A stretch of DNA of 64,000 bases. It comes from Brumimicrobium aurantiacum. GTDB lineage: Bacteria > Bacteroidota > Bacteroidia > Flavobacteriales_D > Crocinitomicaceae. Made by a program: the position numbers and the translations under genes. A model generated the notes under the pieces. It did no database searches, was not told the DNA's origin, and saw only the letters and a program-made list of their open reading frames with translations. This document shows positions 35,486 through 44,067 of this stretch, in pieces. The stretch lies in the NCBI RefSeq assembly GCF_003402975.1, contig NZ_QURB01000003.1, positions 333,577-397,576 of the forward strand. The letters run 5' to 3'. Each line of letters starts with the position of its first letter. The stretch's first letter is position 1.

Positions 35486-36787
35486 TTACAACAACAACAT
35501 AACTAATTTCGCCATTTCAATAGACATCATCTTACCTTCCTTCATTTTAATTTCTCCTTTAATTTTCATTATCTCTCCTTCTTGTATTGTATGAATATTA
35601 AAATGTTCAATGTCTTCTAAAAACTTTTTTGGGTATTTTACTTGCGGTAACATTTTGATAAATCCAGCAACAAAATTATTTCCTTGGATATTTAAAATCG
35701 CATCAGGATTTCCTTTTAAAGCAAATTGTGGTGTTTTATTTAATTGTTCAACAGCTAAATTATTTACACCGATATGAATCTCGCTTGGAGAAAGTTGTTT
35801 GTATTTAAATAGAATTTCTCCTATTTTAAATTGTTGATTTTTAAAATCAATAGCAGCGCTATAACGACTATTAAGTTTGAATAAAAGTGAATCTACATTA
35901 ATGTCCTCTTCAAATTGAATAATCCAATCCATATCAGGAATAGGTAGAGTCGCACCACTCACTTTTTGAATTGTGATTCCCTTGAGTGCAATTTGTTGCG
36001 CTTTTATTTTTGGGATGTTTATACCTAATGTTTTGATAAAGGGTGTTAGAAAATTAAATTGATGAAGGTCAGTAGCTCTTGTTTGTAATTCTAGGTAATT
36101 TGAATCCAACGCTTTAAATTGATGCATTTGTTGAGCTTTAAGTGGACCAATTGAGGGACCACTTCCATTTATTTCTAAAATTTTTCCTCTCAAATCCATC
36201 TTGACTTTGAACTTTGATGTTGCATTACGATGTTCTAAAACAATCATTTCAGTTTGAACTGTAATTTCCTCTGATTTATACTTACTATCAATGATGTTTT
36301 TAGCAAGAGCTTCATAATGTTTCTTATCTTTCTCTGATATATTTTTATCTAACAGGATAATCACACCAAATTTGTTATTACTAACTTTTATTAAGTTTTT
36401 ATCGTCAAAATTATATCGTTGAAAAGCTGCTTCATCAGTAATGTTTACTAAAACTCCTTTTGCATTACTAGATTTCCATATATCTTGAAAAAGGATAATT
36501 TCAGAAGTTAAATCAACGCCTAATTTTGAACTTTCACTCTTTTTCTTTGGGATAAAGAGTTCTGCTGTTTCTTGATCCAAGTCAGCCTTAAACAATAAGT
36601 CGGTCAGAAATGATTTTATCACTAGATGTGAATGAATGGTAATCACAGATTCTACTTCAATTGGTATTAAGTTACGATTACTGAATTGAGGTTTTTTATT
36701 AGCGAAAGCCACAAAAAATACAATTGACCATAACCCAAGTAATGAGACTGTCAGTAGAATAATTTTTGTTACCATGTTTAATTTCAT
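35486..36787 (-). CDS. Hypothetical membrane-anchored protein
   Basis: 433 residues with one N-terminal membrane anchor (VTKIILLTVSLLGLWSIVFFVAF, about 6-28) and a large extracytoplasmic region of alternating strands and helices. I do not recognise the family; proteins of this length and shape are found as conserved hypotheticals in Bacteroidota. No catalytic motif, Cys pair or repeats. It is transcribed divergently from the acyltransferase gene. The ATG start is well supported by the signal-anchor sequence. Confidence 0.7.
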   Translation of the reverse strand: MKLNMVTKIILLTVSLLGLWSIVFFVAFANKKPQFSNRNLIPIEVESVITIHSHLVIKSFLTDLLFKADLDQETAELFIPKKKSESSKLGVDLTSEIILFQDIWKSSNAKGVLVNITDEAAFQRYNFDDKNLIKVSNNKFGVIILLDKNISEKDKKHYEALAKNIIDSKYKSEEITVQTEMIVLEHRNATSKFKVKMDLRGKILEINGSGPSIGPLKAQQMHQFKALDSNYLELQTRATDLHQFNFLTPFIKTLGINIPKIKAQQIALKGITIQKVSGATLPIPDMDWIIQFEEDINVDSLLFKLNSRYSAAIDFKNQQFKIGEILFKYKQLSPSEIHIGVNNLAVEQLNKTPQFALKGNPDAILNIQGNNFVAGFIKMLPQVKYPKKFLEDIEHFNIHTIQEGEIMKIKGEIKMKEGKMMSIEMAKLVMLLL

Positions 36788-36792
36788 TACTG

Positions 36793-36825
36793 TTGTGAGC
36801 TTATTGTATGGAAAAACTATATTTG
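36793..36825 (+). promoter_or_regulatory. Promoter for the acyltransferase gene
   Basis: TTG (36793-36795) and TATATTTG (36818-36825) spaced by 22 bases. The 5' leader to the ATG at 36914 would be about 80 bases. Confidence 0.55.
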
Positions 36826-36913
36826 CACAATTAATTTATGTATCAGTAAATTTAATCAAAAGAGATACATTTTAAGCCTAAGGCTATATATATTGTGAGA
36901 ACAAATTTAAATT

Positions 36914-37468
36914 ATGGGAAAAATTGCTTGGTGGATATTGAGATTAATGGGATGGAATATTAAAGACAATCCAGAAGGTGTAGAGAAAGCTGTTATTGTG
37001 ATGGGTCCACATACGAGTAATTGGGATTTTATCATTGGAAAACTTGCTTTCATGCACTATGGTGTTAAAGGTCGTTATTTGATTAAAAGCGAATTATTTA
37101 AGCCGCCATTGGGATGGTTTTTAAAAGCAATCGGTGGTATTCCTATTAACCGTAAGAAAAACAACAAGTTTACAGATCAGGCGGTGAAGCATTTTAACGA
37201 AAATGATTCTATGTATATGGTTTTTACACCTGAAGGTACAAGAAGTTATAATCCAAATTGGAAAAAAGGATTTTACTATATTGCTTTAAAAGCGAAAGTG
37301 CCGATTTACATAGGTTATATGGATTATCCTTCGAAAACGGGAGGCTTTTTAGAATTGTTTAAACCAACAGGGGATGTCAATAAAGACATCGCATTTATAA
37401 AGGAGCAATTGTCTCAATTTAAAGGTAAATATCCTGAAAAGGGAATAAGATCAGTTGAAAATGAGTAG
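36914..37468 (+). CDS. 1-acylglycerol-phosphate acyltransferase-like (PlsC domain)
   Basis: 184 residues containing the glycerolipid acyltransferase motifs: H33-T-S-N-W-D38 (the H-x4-D catalytic dyad) and TPEGTRS around 105-111. GIPINRKK near 75-82 is the third block. It probably transfers an acyl chain in phospholipid or lipid A-like/ornithine-lipid synthesis. The protein lacks clear membrane helices apart from a hydrophobic N-terminus. It lies next to cdsA/psd on the opposite strand, consistent with lipid metabolism. Confidence 0.85.
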   Translation: MGKIAWWILRLMGWNIKDNPEGVEKAVIVMGPHTSNWDFIIGKLAFMHYGVKGRYLIKSELFKPPLGWFLKAIGGIPINRKKNNKFTDQAVKHFNENDSMYMVFTPEGTRSYNPNWKKGFYYIALKAKVPIYIGYMDYPSKTGGFLELFKPTGDVNKDIAFIKEQLSQFKGKYPEKGIRSVENE

Positions 37469-37532
37469 GTTGAATTAATGATGGGTTTACTAGATGCTTG
37501 AAAAGTATCACCTTTCAAAAAAAGTATGAAAC

Positions 37533-37568
37533 AAAAAAAAGAGAAAAATATAATTTTTCTCTTTTTTT
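37533..37568. terminator. Bidirectional terminator
   Basis: AAAAAAAAGAGAAAAAT and TTTTTCTCTTTTTTT form a near-perfect hairpin with A and T runs on each side, between the convergent acyltransferase and small Cys-rich genes. Confidence 0.75.
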
Positions 37569-37589
37569 ATTCCCGAAATAGTTGGGTAA

Positions 37590-37826
37590 TTATTTCTCTT
37601 CAGCCTTTTTCTTACTGCAACAAGATTTCTTTCCTTCTTTGCTTGAACAAGATTTAGCTTCTTTTTTGGTCTCTTTGCTCTTTTTGTCTTTACAGCAATC
37701 CTTTTTACAATCGTCTTTACAGTCACTTATTTCCGTTTTTGTAATAACATTTGCGTTTGCTGTAGAAGTATATCCAATTGCTCCGAAAAACAATCCCATG
37801 GATAATATCATTAATCTTTTTTTCAT
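37590..37826 (-). CDS. Small exported Cys/Lys-rich protein
   Basis: 78 residues. A signal peptide (1-25, MKKRLMILSMGLFFGAIGYT then STANA) precedes a mature peptide of about 50 residues with seven Cys (36, 40, 44, 45, 60, 69, 70) and more than 15 Lys, in patterns like DCKKDCCKDKK and SCCSKKK. This resembles metallothionein-like or cation-binding peptides but no family was recognised. It has its own TATTTTTG promoter box and terminator, so it is likely a real gene. A metal-binding role is an inference. Confidence 0.7.
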   Translation of the reverse strand: MKKRLMILSMGLFFGAIGYTSTANANVITKTEISDCKDDCKKDCCKDKKSKETKKEAKSCSSKEGKKSCCSKKKAEEK

Positions 37827-37849
37827 CTTTTTGGTTTTAATAGTTTACT

Positions 37850-37857
37850 CAAAAATA
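37850..37857 (-). promoter_or_regulatory. -7 promoter box for the small Cys-rich gene
   Basis: TATTTTTG on the minus strand, 23 bases upstream of the ATG. Confidence 0.55.
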
Positions 37858-37863
37858 AACCAA

Positions 37864-38529
37864 TTATTTTAATTCCCCAATTTTTGTAATTCGACCTTTG
37901 ACAACATCACCTATTTTGACATCAATTTTAGTGTCTAATGGAAGTAATAAGTCAATTCTTGATCCAAATTTAATGAATCCAAATTCTTCTGCTGCTTTTA
38001 CTTTGTCTCCTGGTTGAACGTAGTAACAAATTCTTCTTGCAAGTGCTCCTGCAATTTGTCTAAATAGGACTTCTTTACCACTTTCATGTTCAATCACAAA
38101 AGTTGTTCTTTCGTTGTCAGTTGAACTTTTTGGATGCCAAGCAACTAAAAATAATCCCTTATGGTATTTTGCCCATTTTACAATTCCAGAAATCGGATTG
38201 AAATTGGCATGTACATTTAGTGGAGACATGAAGATTGAAATTTGAATTCTTCTGTCATTAAAGTATTCTGCCTCTTCGACTTCTTCAATCACTACAACTT
38301 TTCCATCTGCAGGACAAATAATTTCATTGGTTTTCTCAATGTATTCAATTTTAGGAACCCTAAAAAATTGGATAATCAGGTAGGCCATTACAATTACACC
38401 TAAGGTAAGAATAGCGTATAGCCACCATAAATCTAGAACTGTCCATAAGTAATAGTTTAATCCTTGAATAGCGATTAATATTGCTAATCCAATTGTGATG
38501 ATGAGATAACCTTCTCTATGTATTTTCAT
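37864..38529 (-). CDS. psd: Phosphatidylserine decarboxylase
   Basis: 221-residue short-form PSD, typical of Bacteroidota and Firmicutes. Two membrane segments at 8-28 and 34-56. The catalytic region: Asp75 (CPADGKV), His107 (SPLNVHANF) and the self-cleavage Ser190 in KFGSR, where the pyruvoyl group forms. It converts phosphatidylserine to phosphatidylethanolamine. It follows cdsA in the same direction after 145 bases, so CDP-diacylglycerol synthesis and phospholipid head-group formation are clustered. Confidence 0.92.
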   Translation of the reverse strand: MKIHREGYLIITIGLAILIAIQGLNYYLWTVLDLWWLYAILTLGVIVMAYLIIQFFRVPKIEYIEKTNEIICPADGKVVVIEEVEEAEYFNDRRIQISIFMSPLNVHANFNPISGIVKWAKYHKGLFLVAWHPKSSTDNERTTFVIEHESGKEVLFRQIAGALARRICYYVQPGDKVKAAEEFGFIKFGSRIDLLLPLDTKIDVKIGDVVKGRITKIGELK

Positions 38530-38674
38530 TTGAGTATATTCTGTTTATTTGGGTGTAAATTTAAACTAATTTTCGTTTTTTGGGTATTTCTTTGAACACT
38601 ATAATTAACTGAAAATATAAATTCTGAATGAATTTCAAAATCAAGAAGATTAGACTGGAAAAATAAAGTGATTC

Positions 38675-39490
38675 CTAACCCAGGGTTCTCAACAATAAAT
38701 AGAAAAATGGAGTAGCGTAAATTACAGCATCAAATCGATCAAGAATTCCACCGTGTCCAGGGAGAATTGTACCAGAATCTTTGACATTTACAATTCTTTT
38801 GAACTTTGATTCTATTAAATCACCTAAAACACTTGTTGGAGAAATAATGATTGCGGATACAATCCAAAAAGTAAAGTTAGCATCTGTAAAATAAGCGTAA
38901 ACCGCAGCAGCTACAATTGTAAATATAAATCCTCCAATACTACCTTCCCATGTTTTGTTTGGTGAGATGCGCTCAAAAAGTTTATGCTTTCCAAATGTTC
39001 TACCTGATAAATAAGCAAAGGTGTCGTTTGTCCAAACCATGATAAACAATCCGATAATGTAAGTCCATTGCGCGCCTGTCTCAAATTCAAAATTATAAAT
39101 TGAAAACATCAAGTAAAAAGGGAACATCACATAAATCCACGGGAAGAATGTAACTGTTAAATCGAGTAGGGGATTATTGTTTTTACTAAAAACAACATAT
39201 AAAAAAGGTAGAAAAACAATTGGAATTAATATTAATTCGAGAGGAATTTCAATAAGATTTAATTGATGGGTAACCAGTAAAGTATAAAGGACTGCTGCTC
39301 CTATAATCCCGCTGTATGCCTTGGGTTGTACTATTTGAGATAATTGAAAAAAACGATAAAATTCAAATACACCAATGCACATGAAGAAACCTAAAATAAT
39401 AGCTGTTGCATATGTTCCAACAATAAATGAGCTGATGATGATTACAACAAATAAAGCTCCCCAAACCGCACGTGTAAGTATGTTATTCAT
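38675..39490 (-). CDS. cdsA: Phosphatidate cytidylyltransferase
   Basis: 271-residue polytopic membrane enzyme that makes CDP-diacylglycerol from phosphatidic acid and CTP. The C-terminal signature is present: SPTSVLGDLIESKFKR then KDSGTILPGHGGILDRFD near 220-255. Seven to eight membrane helices. It overlaps the DUF2007 gene by eight bases. The lipid product feeds psd downstream. Confidence 0.94.
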   Translation of the reverse strand: MNNILTRAVWGALFVVIIISSFIVGTYATAIILGFFMCIGVFEFYRFFQLSQIVQPKAYSGIIGAAVLYTLLVTHQLNLIEIPLELILIPIVFLPFLYVVFSKNNNPLLDLTVTFFPWIYVMFPFYLMFSIYNFEFETGAQWTYIIGLFIMVWTNDTFAYLSGRTFGKHKLFERISPNKTWEGSIGGFIFTIVAAAVYAYFTDANFTFWIVSAIIISPTSVLGDLIESKFKRIVNVKDSGTILPGHGGILDRFDAVIYATPFFYLLLRTLG

Positions 39491-39740
39491 AGTCTTTTTC
39501 TATGATGTATTTTGCTCGAATAACATCTTTTTGGTTAACGAAAAGTTCGATTTGACCAAAGTTGTTATAAGAAGAATCCATCTTATTAATTAAAATAACA
39601 TGGATTCCTTCTTCTTCAAGTTTTAATTTCATAATACTAGCTAAATGTACTTGTGAAGTACGGTAAACTAGCTTGTTTTCTTCAAATTTTGTTACTCTAG
39701 GAAGGACCTTATGAATCCAAGTTTTTATCCTCTTCCACAT
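39483..39740 (-). CDS. DUF2007-family small protein
   Basis: 85 residues starting MWKRIKTWIHKVLPRVTKFE; the body (VYRTSQVHLASIMKLKLEEEGI ... FGQIELFVNQKDVIRAKYIIE) matches the DUF2007 putative signal-transducing domain, a ferredoxin-like fold related to PII-type proteins. The ATG at 39740 gives the right domain boundary; it lies 32 bases inside the end of ftsH in a different frame. Earlier in-frame starts would run further into ftsH. The role is not established; context suggests regulation of the FtsH or lipid pathway. Confidence 0.82.
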   Translation of the reverse strand: MWKRIKTWIHKVLPRVTKFEENKLVYRTSQVHLASIMKLKLEEEGIHVILINKMDSSYNNFGQIELFVNQKDVIRAKYIIEKDYE

Positions 39741-41853
39741 TCGTATCTTTATTGTTCTCTGGCTGAACAGTAGATCCATTATCTGAAGTAGGCTTTTTTG
39801 TTTCCTCTTCAATAACACTAGCGTCTTCTGCTGAAACCTTAGCTTGGTCTCCTGCAGCTTGAATTTTCTCAGCCGCCGAAAGCTTATCCCAAGGTCTCTC
39901 ACCAAAAATTGTGATTAAATCTTCCTTAAAGATAACTTCTTTTTCTAAAAGTTTGTTGGCCAATTCATCTAGTTTATCTTTATTTTCCGTTAAAATACGT
40001 TTAGCACGCGCATATTGTTCTTCAATTAGCTTGCTCACTTCCTTGTCGATAATACGGTTTGTCTCTTCAGAATATGGCTTAGTAAATTGGTTTTGACCTT
40101 GCGAATCGTAGTAAGAAATATTTCCAACAACCTTGTTTAATCCGTAAATAGAAACCATCGCATAGGCTTGTTTGGTCACTTTCTCAAGGTCACTTAACGC
40201 TCCAGTAGATATTTTTCCAAAAACAATTTCTTCAGCTGCACGACCACCTAAAGCAGCACACATTTCATCCAATAATTGTTCTGTTGTCGTTATACTTCTC
40301 TCTTCCGGTAAGTACCAAGCAGCACCTAAAGATTGACCACGTGGAACAATTGTCACTTTTACCAATGGATGTGCATGTTCTGCCAACCAAGATACAGCAG
40401 CGTGACCCGCTTCATGAAAAGCAATTGATCGTTTTTCAGACTTAGTGATTATTTTATTTTTCTTCTCTAAACCACCAATAATTCGGTCTACAGCATCTAA
40501 AAAGTCCTGTTTTTCAACATGTGGTTTGTTCTTTCTTGCAGCAATTAATGCCGCTTCATTACAAAGGTTTGCAATATCTGCTCCAGAGAATCCAGGCGTT
40601 TGCTTAGCCAAGAAATCGACATCGATTTCTTTTTCAATTTTAAGTGGTTTTAAATGCACTTTAAATATGGCTTTACGTTCATTAATGTCTGGCATATCCA
40701 CATAGATTTGACGGTCAAATCGACCAGCACGCATCAATGCTTTGTCCAATACATCAGCTCTGTTTGTTGCTGCTAAGATGATCACTCCTGAGTTAGTTCC
40801 GAATCCATCCATTTCAGTCAATAATTGATTCAATGTATTCTCGCGCTCATCATTTGACCCCATGTTGTTGTTCTTTCCACGCGCTCGTCCGATGGCATCA
40901 ATCTCATCAATAAATATAATAGATGGTGATTTTTCTTTGGCTTGCTTGAATAAATCTCTTACTCTAGAAGCACCAACACCAACAAACATTTCAACGAAAT
41001 CAGAACCTGACAAAGAGAAAAACGGTACGTCTGCTTCTCCGGCCACGGCTTTAGCCAATAAAGTTTTACCTGTTCCTGGAGGTCCTACCAAAATTGCTCC
41101 TTTTGGAATTTTAGCTCCTAGTTCAGTGTATTTAGTTGGTTTTTTTAAGAAACTTACGATTTCTTCAACCTCTTCTTTAGCGCCTTCCAAACCAGCAACA
41201 TCCTTAAATGTTACATCCGTTCCTTTTCCTTTTTCAAAAACCTTTGCTTTTGATTTACCAATGTTAAATATCTGACCACCAGCACCGCCTCCAGCACCTC
41301 CAGACATTCTTTTCATAATGAACATCCAAATAGCGATAATAATAATGATCGGTAATAGGAAACTGAAAATCTGTCCTACATAGTTATGTTCTTCATCAAC
41401 ACGGTAAGAAATCGTTTCAAATCCTGCTTCTTTTCTATTGTCATTAATGGATTCAAATTCCTTGATGAATGCCTCTGTTGAAGCGATATCGAATGAGAAT
41501 TGAGGGGAAGCTGATCCTAAGGTTTTTCCAGAATTGTTCATCGATCTGCGAATTGTTTCAAAATCCGGTCCTGAAAAATCACCCTGCTGAATAGCGGTCA
41601 TTCCCGATTCATTGATTTTGAAATCAACTCGTCCAACATTTCTCCATAAAATTGTATTCTCTACAAATCCTTCATCCATCAAGGTTAAGAAAGTTTGTTT
41701 TGACTGTAATTCTTTAGAGGTAGAAGAACTCATAAATACTTGGATTCCAATAATTAGGATTCCAATAGCCGCATAGATCCAATAAATAGAATATGGATTC
41801 TTTTTATTTGTAGGCTTCTTTTTGTTTTGATTGTTTTTGTTTTCTTTTGCCAT
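39709..41853 (-). CDS. ftsH: ATP-dependent zinc metalloprotease FtsH
   Basis: 714-residue inner-membrane AAA+ protease. Membrane helices at about 20-41 and 160-180, a periplasmic domain between, Walker A GPPGTGKT at 257-264, Walker B IFIDEID at 313-319, and the zinc motif HEAGH at about 480-484. It degrades membrane proteins and short-lived regulators such as LpxC/RpoH in other bacteria. A Gly-rich linker (GGAGGGAGG, about 185-193) precedes the AAA domain. It is nine bases downstream of rsfS and overlaps the DUF2007 gene. Confidence 0.97.
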   Translation of the reverse strand: MAKENKNNQNKKKPTNKKNPYSIYWIYAAIGILIIGIQVFMSSSTSKELQSKQTFLTLMDEGFVENTILWRNVGRVDFKINESGMTAIQQGDFSGPDFETIRRSMNNSGKTLGSASPQFSFDIASTEAFIKEFESINDNRKEAGFETISYRVDEEHNYVGQIFSFLLPIIIIIAIWMFIMKRMSGGAGGGAGGQIFNIGKSKAKVFEKGKGTDVTFKDVAGLEGAKEEVEEIVSFLKKPTKYTELGAKIPKGAILVGPPGTGKTLLAKAVAGEADVPFFSLSGSDFVEMFVGVGASRVRDLFKQAKEKSPSIIFIDEIDAIGRARGKNNNMGSNDERENTLNQLLTEMDGFGTNSGVIILAATNRADVLDKALMRAGRFDRQIYVDMPDINERKAIFKVHLKPLKIEKEIDVDFLAKQTPGFSGADIANLCNEAALIAARKNKPHVEKQDFLDAVDRIIGGLEKKNKIITKSEKRSIAFHEAGHAAVSWLAEHAHPLVKVTIVPRGQSLGAAWYLPEERSITTTEQLLDEMCAALGGRAAEEIVFGKISTGALSDLEKVTKQAYAMVSIYGLNKVVGNISYYDSQGQNQFTKPYSEETNRIIDKEVSKLIEEQYARAKRILTENKDKLDELANKLLEKEVIFKEDLITIFGERPWDKLSAAEKIQAAGDQAKVSAEDASVIEEETKKPTSDNGSTVQPENNKDTNVEEDKNLDS

Positions 41854-41862
41854 TTCTTAGGT

Positions 41863-42237
41863 TTATTGATTTTCAATCTGACGTTTTTTTCCGTCAGCCC
41901 ATAAATCTTCTAATTCATAATAATCACGCACATCTTTGTGGAAAATATGTGCCACAACATTTACATAATCAAGCAACACCCACTGAGCGCTGTTTTTTCC
42001 TTCCTGATGCCATGGTTTTTCCTTAAGGGTTTTTCTTGTAGCTCTAACAACAGCATTCGCAATACCATCAACTTGTGTGATTGAATCCCCACTTCCAATG
42101 ATGAAAAAGTCGGTTACTGCATTCTCTACTTCTCTTAAATCGATTACAACAATGTCTTCTGCCTTGTTGTCTTGCATTCCTTCAACGATTACCTCGCAAA
42201 GTTTTTCTGCACTTATTTCTTTTACTAAATTTATCAT
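41863..42237 (-). CDS. rsfS: Ribosome silencing factor RsfS
   Basis: 124-residue RsfS/Iojap protein that binds ribosomal protein uL14 and blocks subunit joining during starvation. The conserved core is DIVVIDLREVENAVTDFFII with GSGDSITQVDGIA, then KPWHQEGKNSAQWVLLDYV, an Iojap hallmark. It is first in a cluster rsfS-ftsH-DUF2007-cdsA-psd. A TAGCTTTG promoter box is located 18 bases upstream of the ATG. Confidence 0.93.
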   Translation of the reverse strand: MINLVKEISAEKLCEVIVEGMQDNKAEDIVVIDLREVENAVTDFFIIGSGDSITQVDGIANAVVRATRKTLKEKPWHQEGKNSAQWVLLDYVNVVAHIFHKDVRDYYELEDLWADGKKRQIENQ

Positions 42238-42254
42238 TCTATAATACTTGCTTA

Positions 42255-42262
42255 CAAAGCTA
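42255..42262 (-). promoter_or_regulatory. -7 promoter box for rsfS-ftsH cluster
   Basis: TAGCTTTG on the minus strand, 18 bases before the rsfS ATG. Confidence 0.55.
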
Positions 42263-42301
42263 ATTAAATTTTAATTTTGGGCTCTCATTTTATACTGTTT
42301 C

Positions 42302-43039
42302 ATGCACAATTCAAAAGCACATATTGGTCACAATATAATATTTCTTGAGCGAGTTGATAGTACCAACAACTATGCTGCCAATAGGTTTAAATCTGGTGAC
42401 ATTGGTTCTGGTGCTGTAATTCTGACAGATATACAAACAAATGGCAGAGGTCAAAGGGGAAAAGAGTGGCAATCTGACGCATTTTCAAGTCTGATTGTGA
42501 GTGTTGTTGCTGATCTTAATTTATGGAAAATTAACAATATTATATCCCTAAATCATATTGTCGCTTTATCAATTCAAGCCTTTTTGAAAAAATATTCAGA
42601 AAATGTGGAGATTAAATGGCCAAATGATCTCATGATTAATGACCGAAAAGTTGCAGGAATTTTGATTGAATCATTTATGAGTTCAAGTCAGAGAACTTCA
42701 ATTATTGGTTTTGGAATTAATATCAATCAAGATGATTTTAATGTACCTCGTGCCACATCATTGAAAATTGAAACGGGTATTTCTAATAGTCCACGAGAGA
42801 TGATATACCAAGTTATTGACTGTTTTAATCATTATATTGATTTGTATCATCAGAAAGGGGAGAATTGGGTTTTTGATGAATACAATAAAGAATTATGGAA
42901 GTTAAACCAAAACCATTCTTTTGAATTTGATGGGGAAACTGAAGTCGGAAAAATTGTAAAGTCAACCTTATCTGGTGAATTGATTGTTGATTTTAATAAC
43001 ACAGAAAAAGTCTTTCGAAATGGAGAGGTGAAGTATTAA
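42302..43039 (+). CDS. birA: Biotin--[acetyl-CoA-carboxylase] ligase
   Basis: 245 residues of the catalytic BirA domain without an N-terminal helix-turn-helix, so it is a ligase and not a repressor. GRGQRGKEW at 48-56 binds biotinyl-5'-AMP and KWPNDLMINDRKVAGILIE begins at 105. It attaches biotin to carboxylase carrier subunits. Divergent from rsfS with a 64-base shared upstream region, and tail-to-tail with the small membrane protein gene (4-base overlap). Confidence 0.92.
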   Translation: MHNSKAHIGHNIIFLERVDSTNNYAANRFKSGDIGSGAVILTDIQTNGRGQRGKEWQSDAFSSLIVSVVADLNLWKINNIISLNHIVALSIQAFLKKYSENVEIKWPNDLMINDRKVAGILIESFMSSSQRTSIIGFGININQDDFNVPRATSLKIETGISNSPREMIYQVIDCFNHYIDLYHQKGENWVFDEYNKELWKLNQNHSFEFDGETEVGKIVKSTLSGELIVDFNNTEKVFRNGEVKY

Positions 43040-43251
43040 TTTATTGAATCAATTCTTAAGCTATCTCTTGCAATATCTAAATCGTATTTTAATATTTCGA
43101 TATAGCCTTGTTGATACTCAAATTTCTCTTCTAAATCTGTAACTTCTGATTTTAACATTGTGTTTTCTTTCATCAAAAAGATGTTCCATACAATTAGGGC
43201 TACAATTAGAAAAGCCATGATTGCGAAAATAGAATTGAATTTAATTGACAT
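43036..43251 (-). CDS. Small single-span membrane protein
   Basis: 71 residues: one membrane helix (SIFAIMAFLIVALIVWNIFL, about 7-26) followed by a charged coiled-coil-like tail (LKSEVTDLEEKFEYQQGYIE). Shape resembles FtsB/FtsL-type proteins but the sequence is too short for assignment. Its 3' end overlaps birA by four bases tail-to-tail. Coding status is supported by the clean anchor-plus-helix composition. Confidence 0.6.
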   Translation of the reverse strand: MSIKFNSIFAIMAFLIVALIVWNIFLMKENTMLKSEVTDLEEKFEYQQGYIEILKYDLDIARDSLRIDSIN

Positions 43252-43350
43252 TTTGCGTTACAATTTGTGAAATATTAGGGCTAAATTTAAAACTTTTAAA
43301 CGTATATCGTAGATTTAATTCCTTATTAAAAATGTAATTTAAACAATAGA

Positions 43351-43995
43351 ATGACTGAAGTAATAAAAAGGATTGAAGAGTTGGTTCAAAAGCAATTTGA
43401 GAATGAAGGAACTGGACATGATTGGTACCATATTGATCGGGTACGTAAAATAGCGCTAAAAATTAATTCAAAAGAAGGAGGGAATCGAGATATTGTTGAA
43501 TTAGCTGCTTTACTTCATGATATTTCAGATCATAAATTTAATGGAGGAGATTTTCAAAAAGGAGGAGAGGTGTCACGTCAAATTTTGATGGATTGTCATG
43601 TTGATGAAAAAACGATTCAGGCTGTAGTTGATATCGTAAATAATGTTTCTTTTAAGGGGAGTGGTGAGGAAAATAACATCAAATCCATTGAAGGGAAAAT
43701 TGTTCAGGATGCAGATAGAATAGATGCTGTTGGAGCAATTGGAATCGCAAGAACATTTGCCTATGGAGGCGCTGTTGGTCAGCCAATTTATGATCCTAAA
43801 ATCGCACCCAAAACCAGTCAAACGAAAGAAGAATATGTTTCAGGAAGAACGCACACTATTAATCATTTTTATGAAAAATTACTCTTGTTAGCCGATCGAA
43901 TGCATACTAAAAATGGTAGAATAATAGCATTAGAAAGAACAGCCTATATGCAAGATTTTTTAGATCAATTTTATAGCGAATGGAATGTTGATTAA
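43351..43995 (+). CDS. HD-domain phosphohydrolase
   Basis: 214 residues of the YedJ/YpgQ-like HD family. His23-Asp24 and HIDRV (27-31) precede the metal site LLHDISDHKF (His56-Asp57), with QDADRIDAVGAIGIARTFAYG later supplying the fourth ligand. Members act on nucleotides or are of unknown substrate. Start is ATG; a strong terminator follows 16 bases after the stop. Confidence 0.88.
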   Translation: MTEVIKRIEELVQKQFENEGTGHDWYHIDRVRKIALKINSKEGGNRDIVELAALLHDISDHKFNGGDFQKGGEVSRQILMDCHVDEKTIQAVVDIVNNVSFKGSGEENNIKSIEGKIVQDADRIDAVGAIGIARTFAYGGAVGQPIYDPKIAPKTSQTKEEYVSGRTHTINHFYEKLLLLADRMHTKNGRIIALERTAYMQDFLDQFYSEWNVD

Positions 43996-44010
43996 TAAAG
44001 TTTAGTTCAA

Positions 44011-44046
44011 AAAAAATACGCCTCGAATTGAAGCGTATTTTTTTTT
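44011..44046. terminator. Bidirectional terminator
   Basis: AATACGC / GCGTATT stem with an 11-base loop, A run on the left and nine-T run on the right, between the convergent HD phosphohydrolase and OmpA genes. Confidence 0.8.
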
Positions 44047-44067
44047 GTATTTCAAAATTTGAATTGA

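Noticed and set aside
37508..37726. Lys/Arg-rich open frame overlapping the small Cys-rich gene
   Set aside because: It overlaps the gene with a signal peptide and runs through the terminator; its basic composition comes from the A-rich strand.
39741..39905. Longer N-terminus for the DUF2007 protein
   Set aside because: The extra 55 residues would be encoded out of frame inside ftsH and are not part of the domain; the ATG at 39740 gives the normal length.
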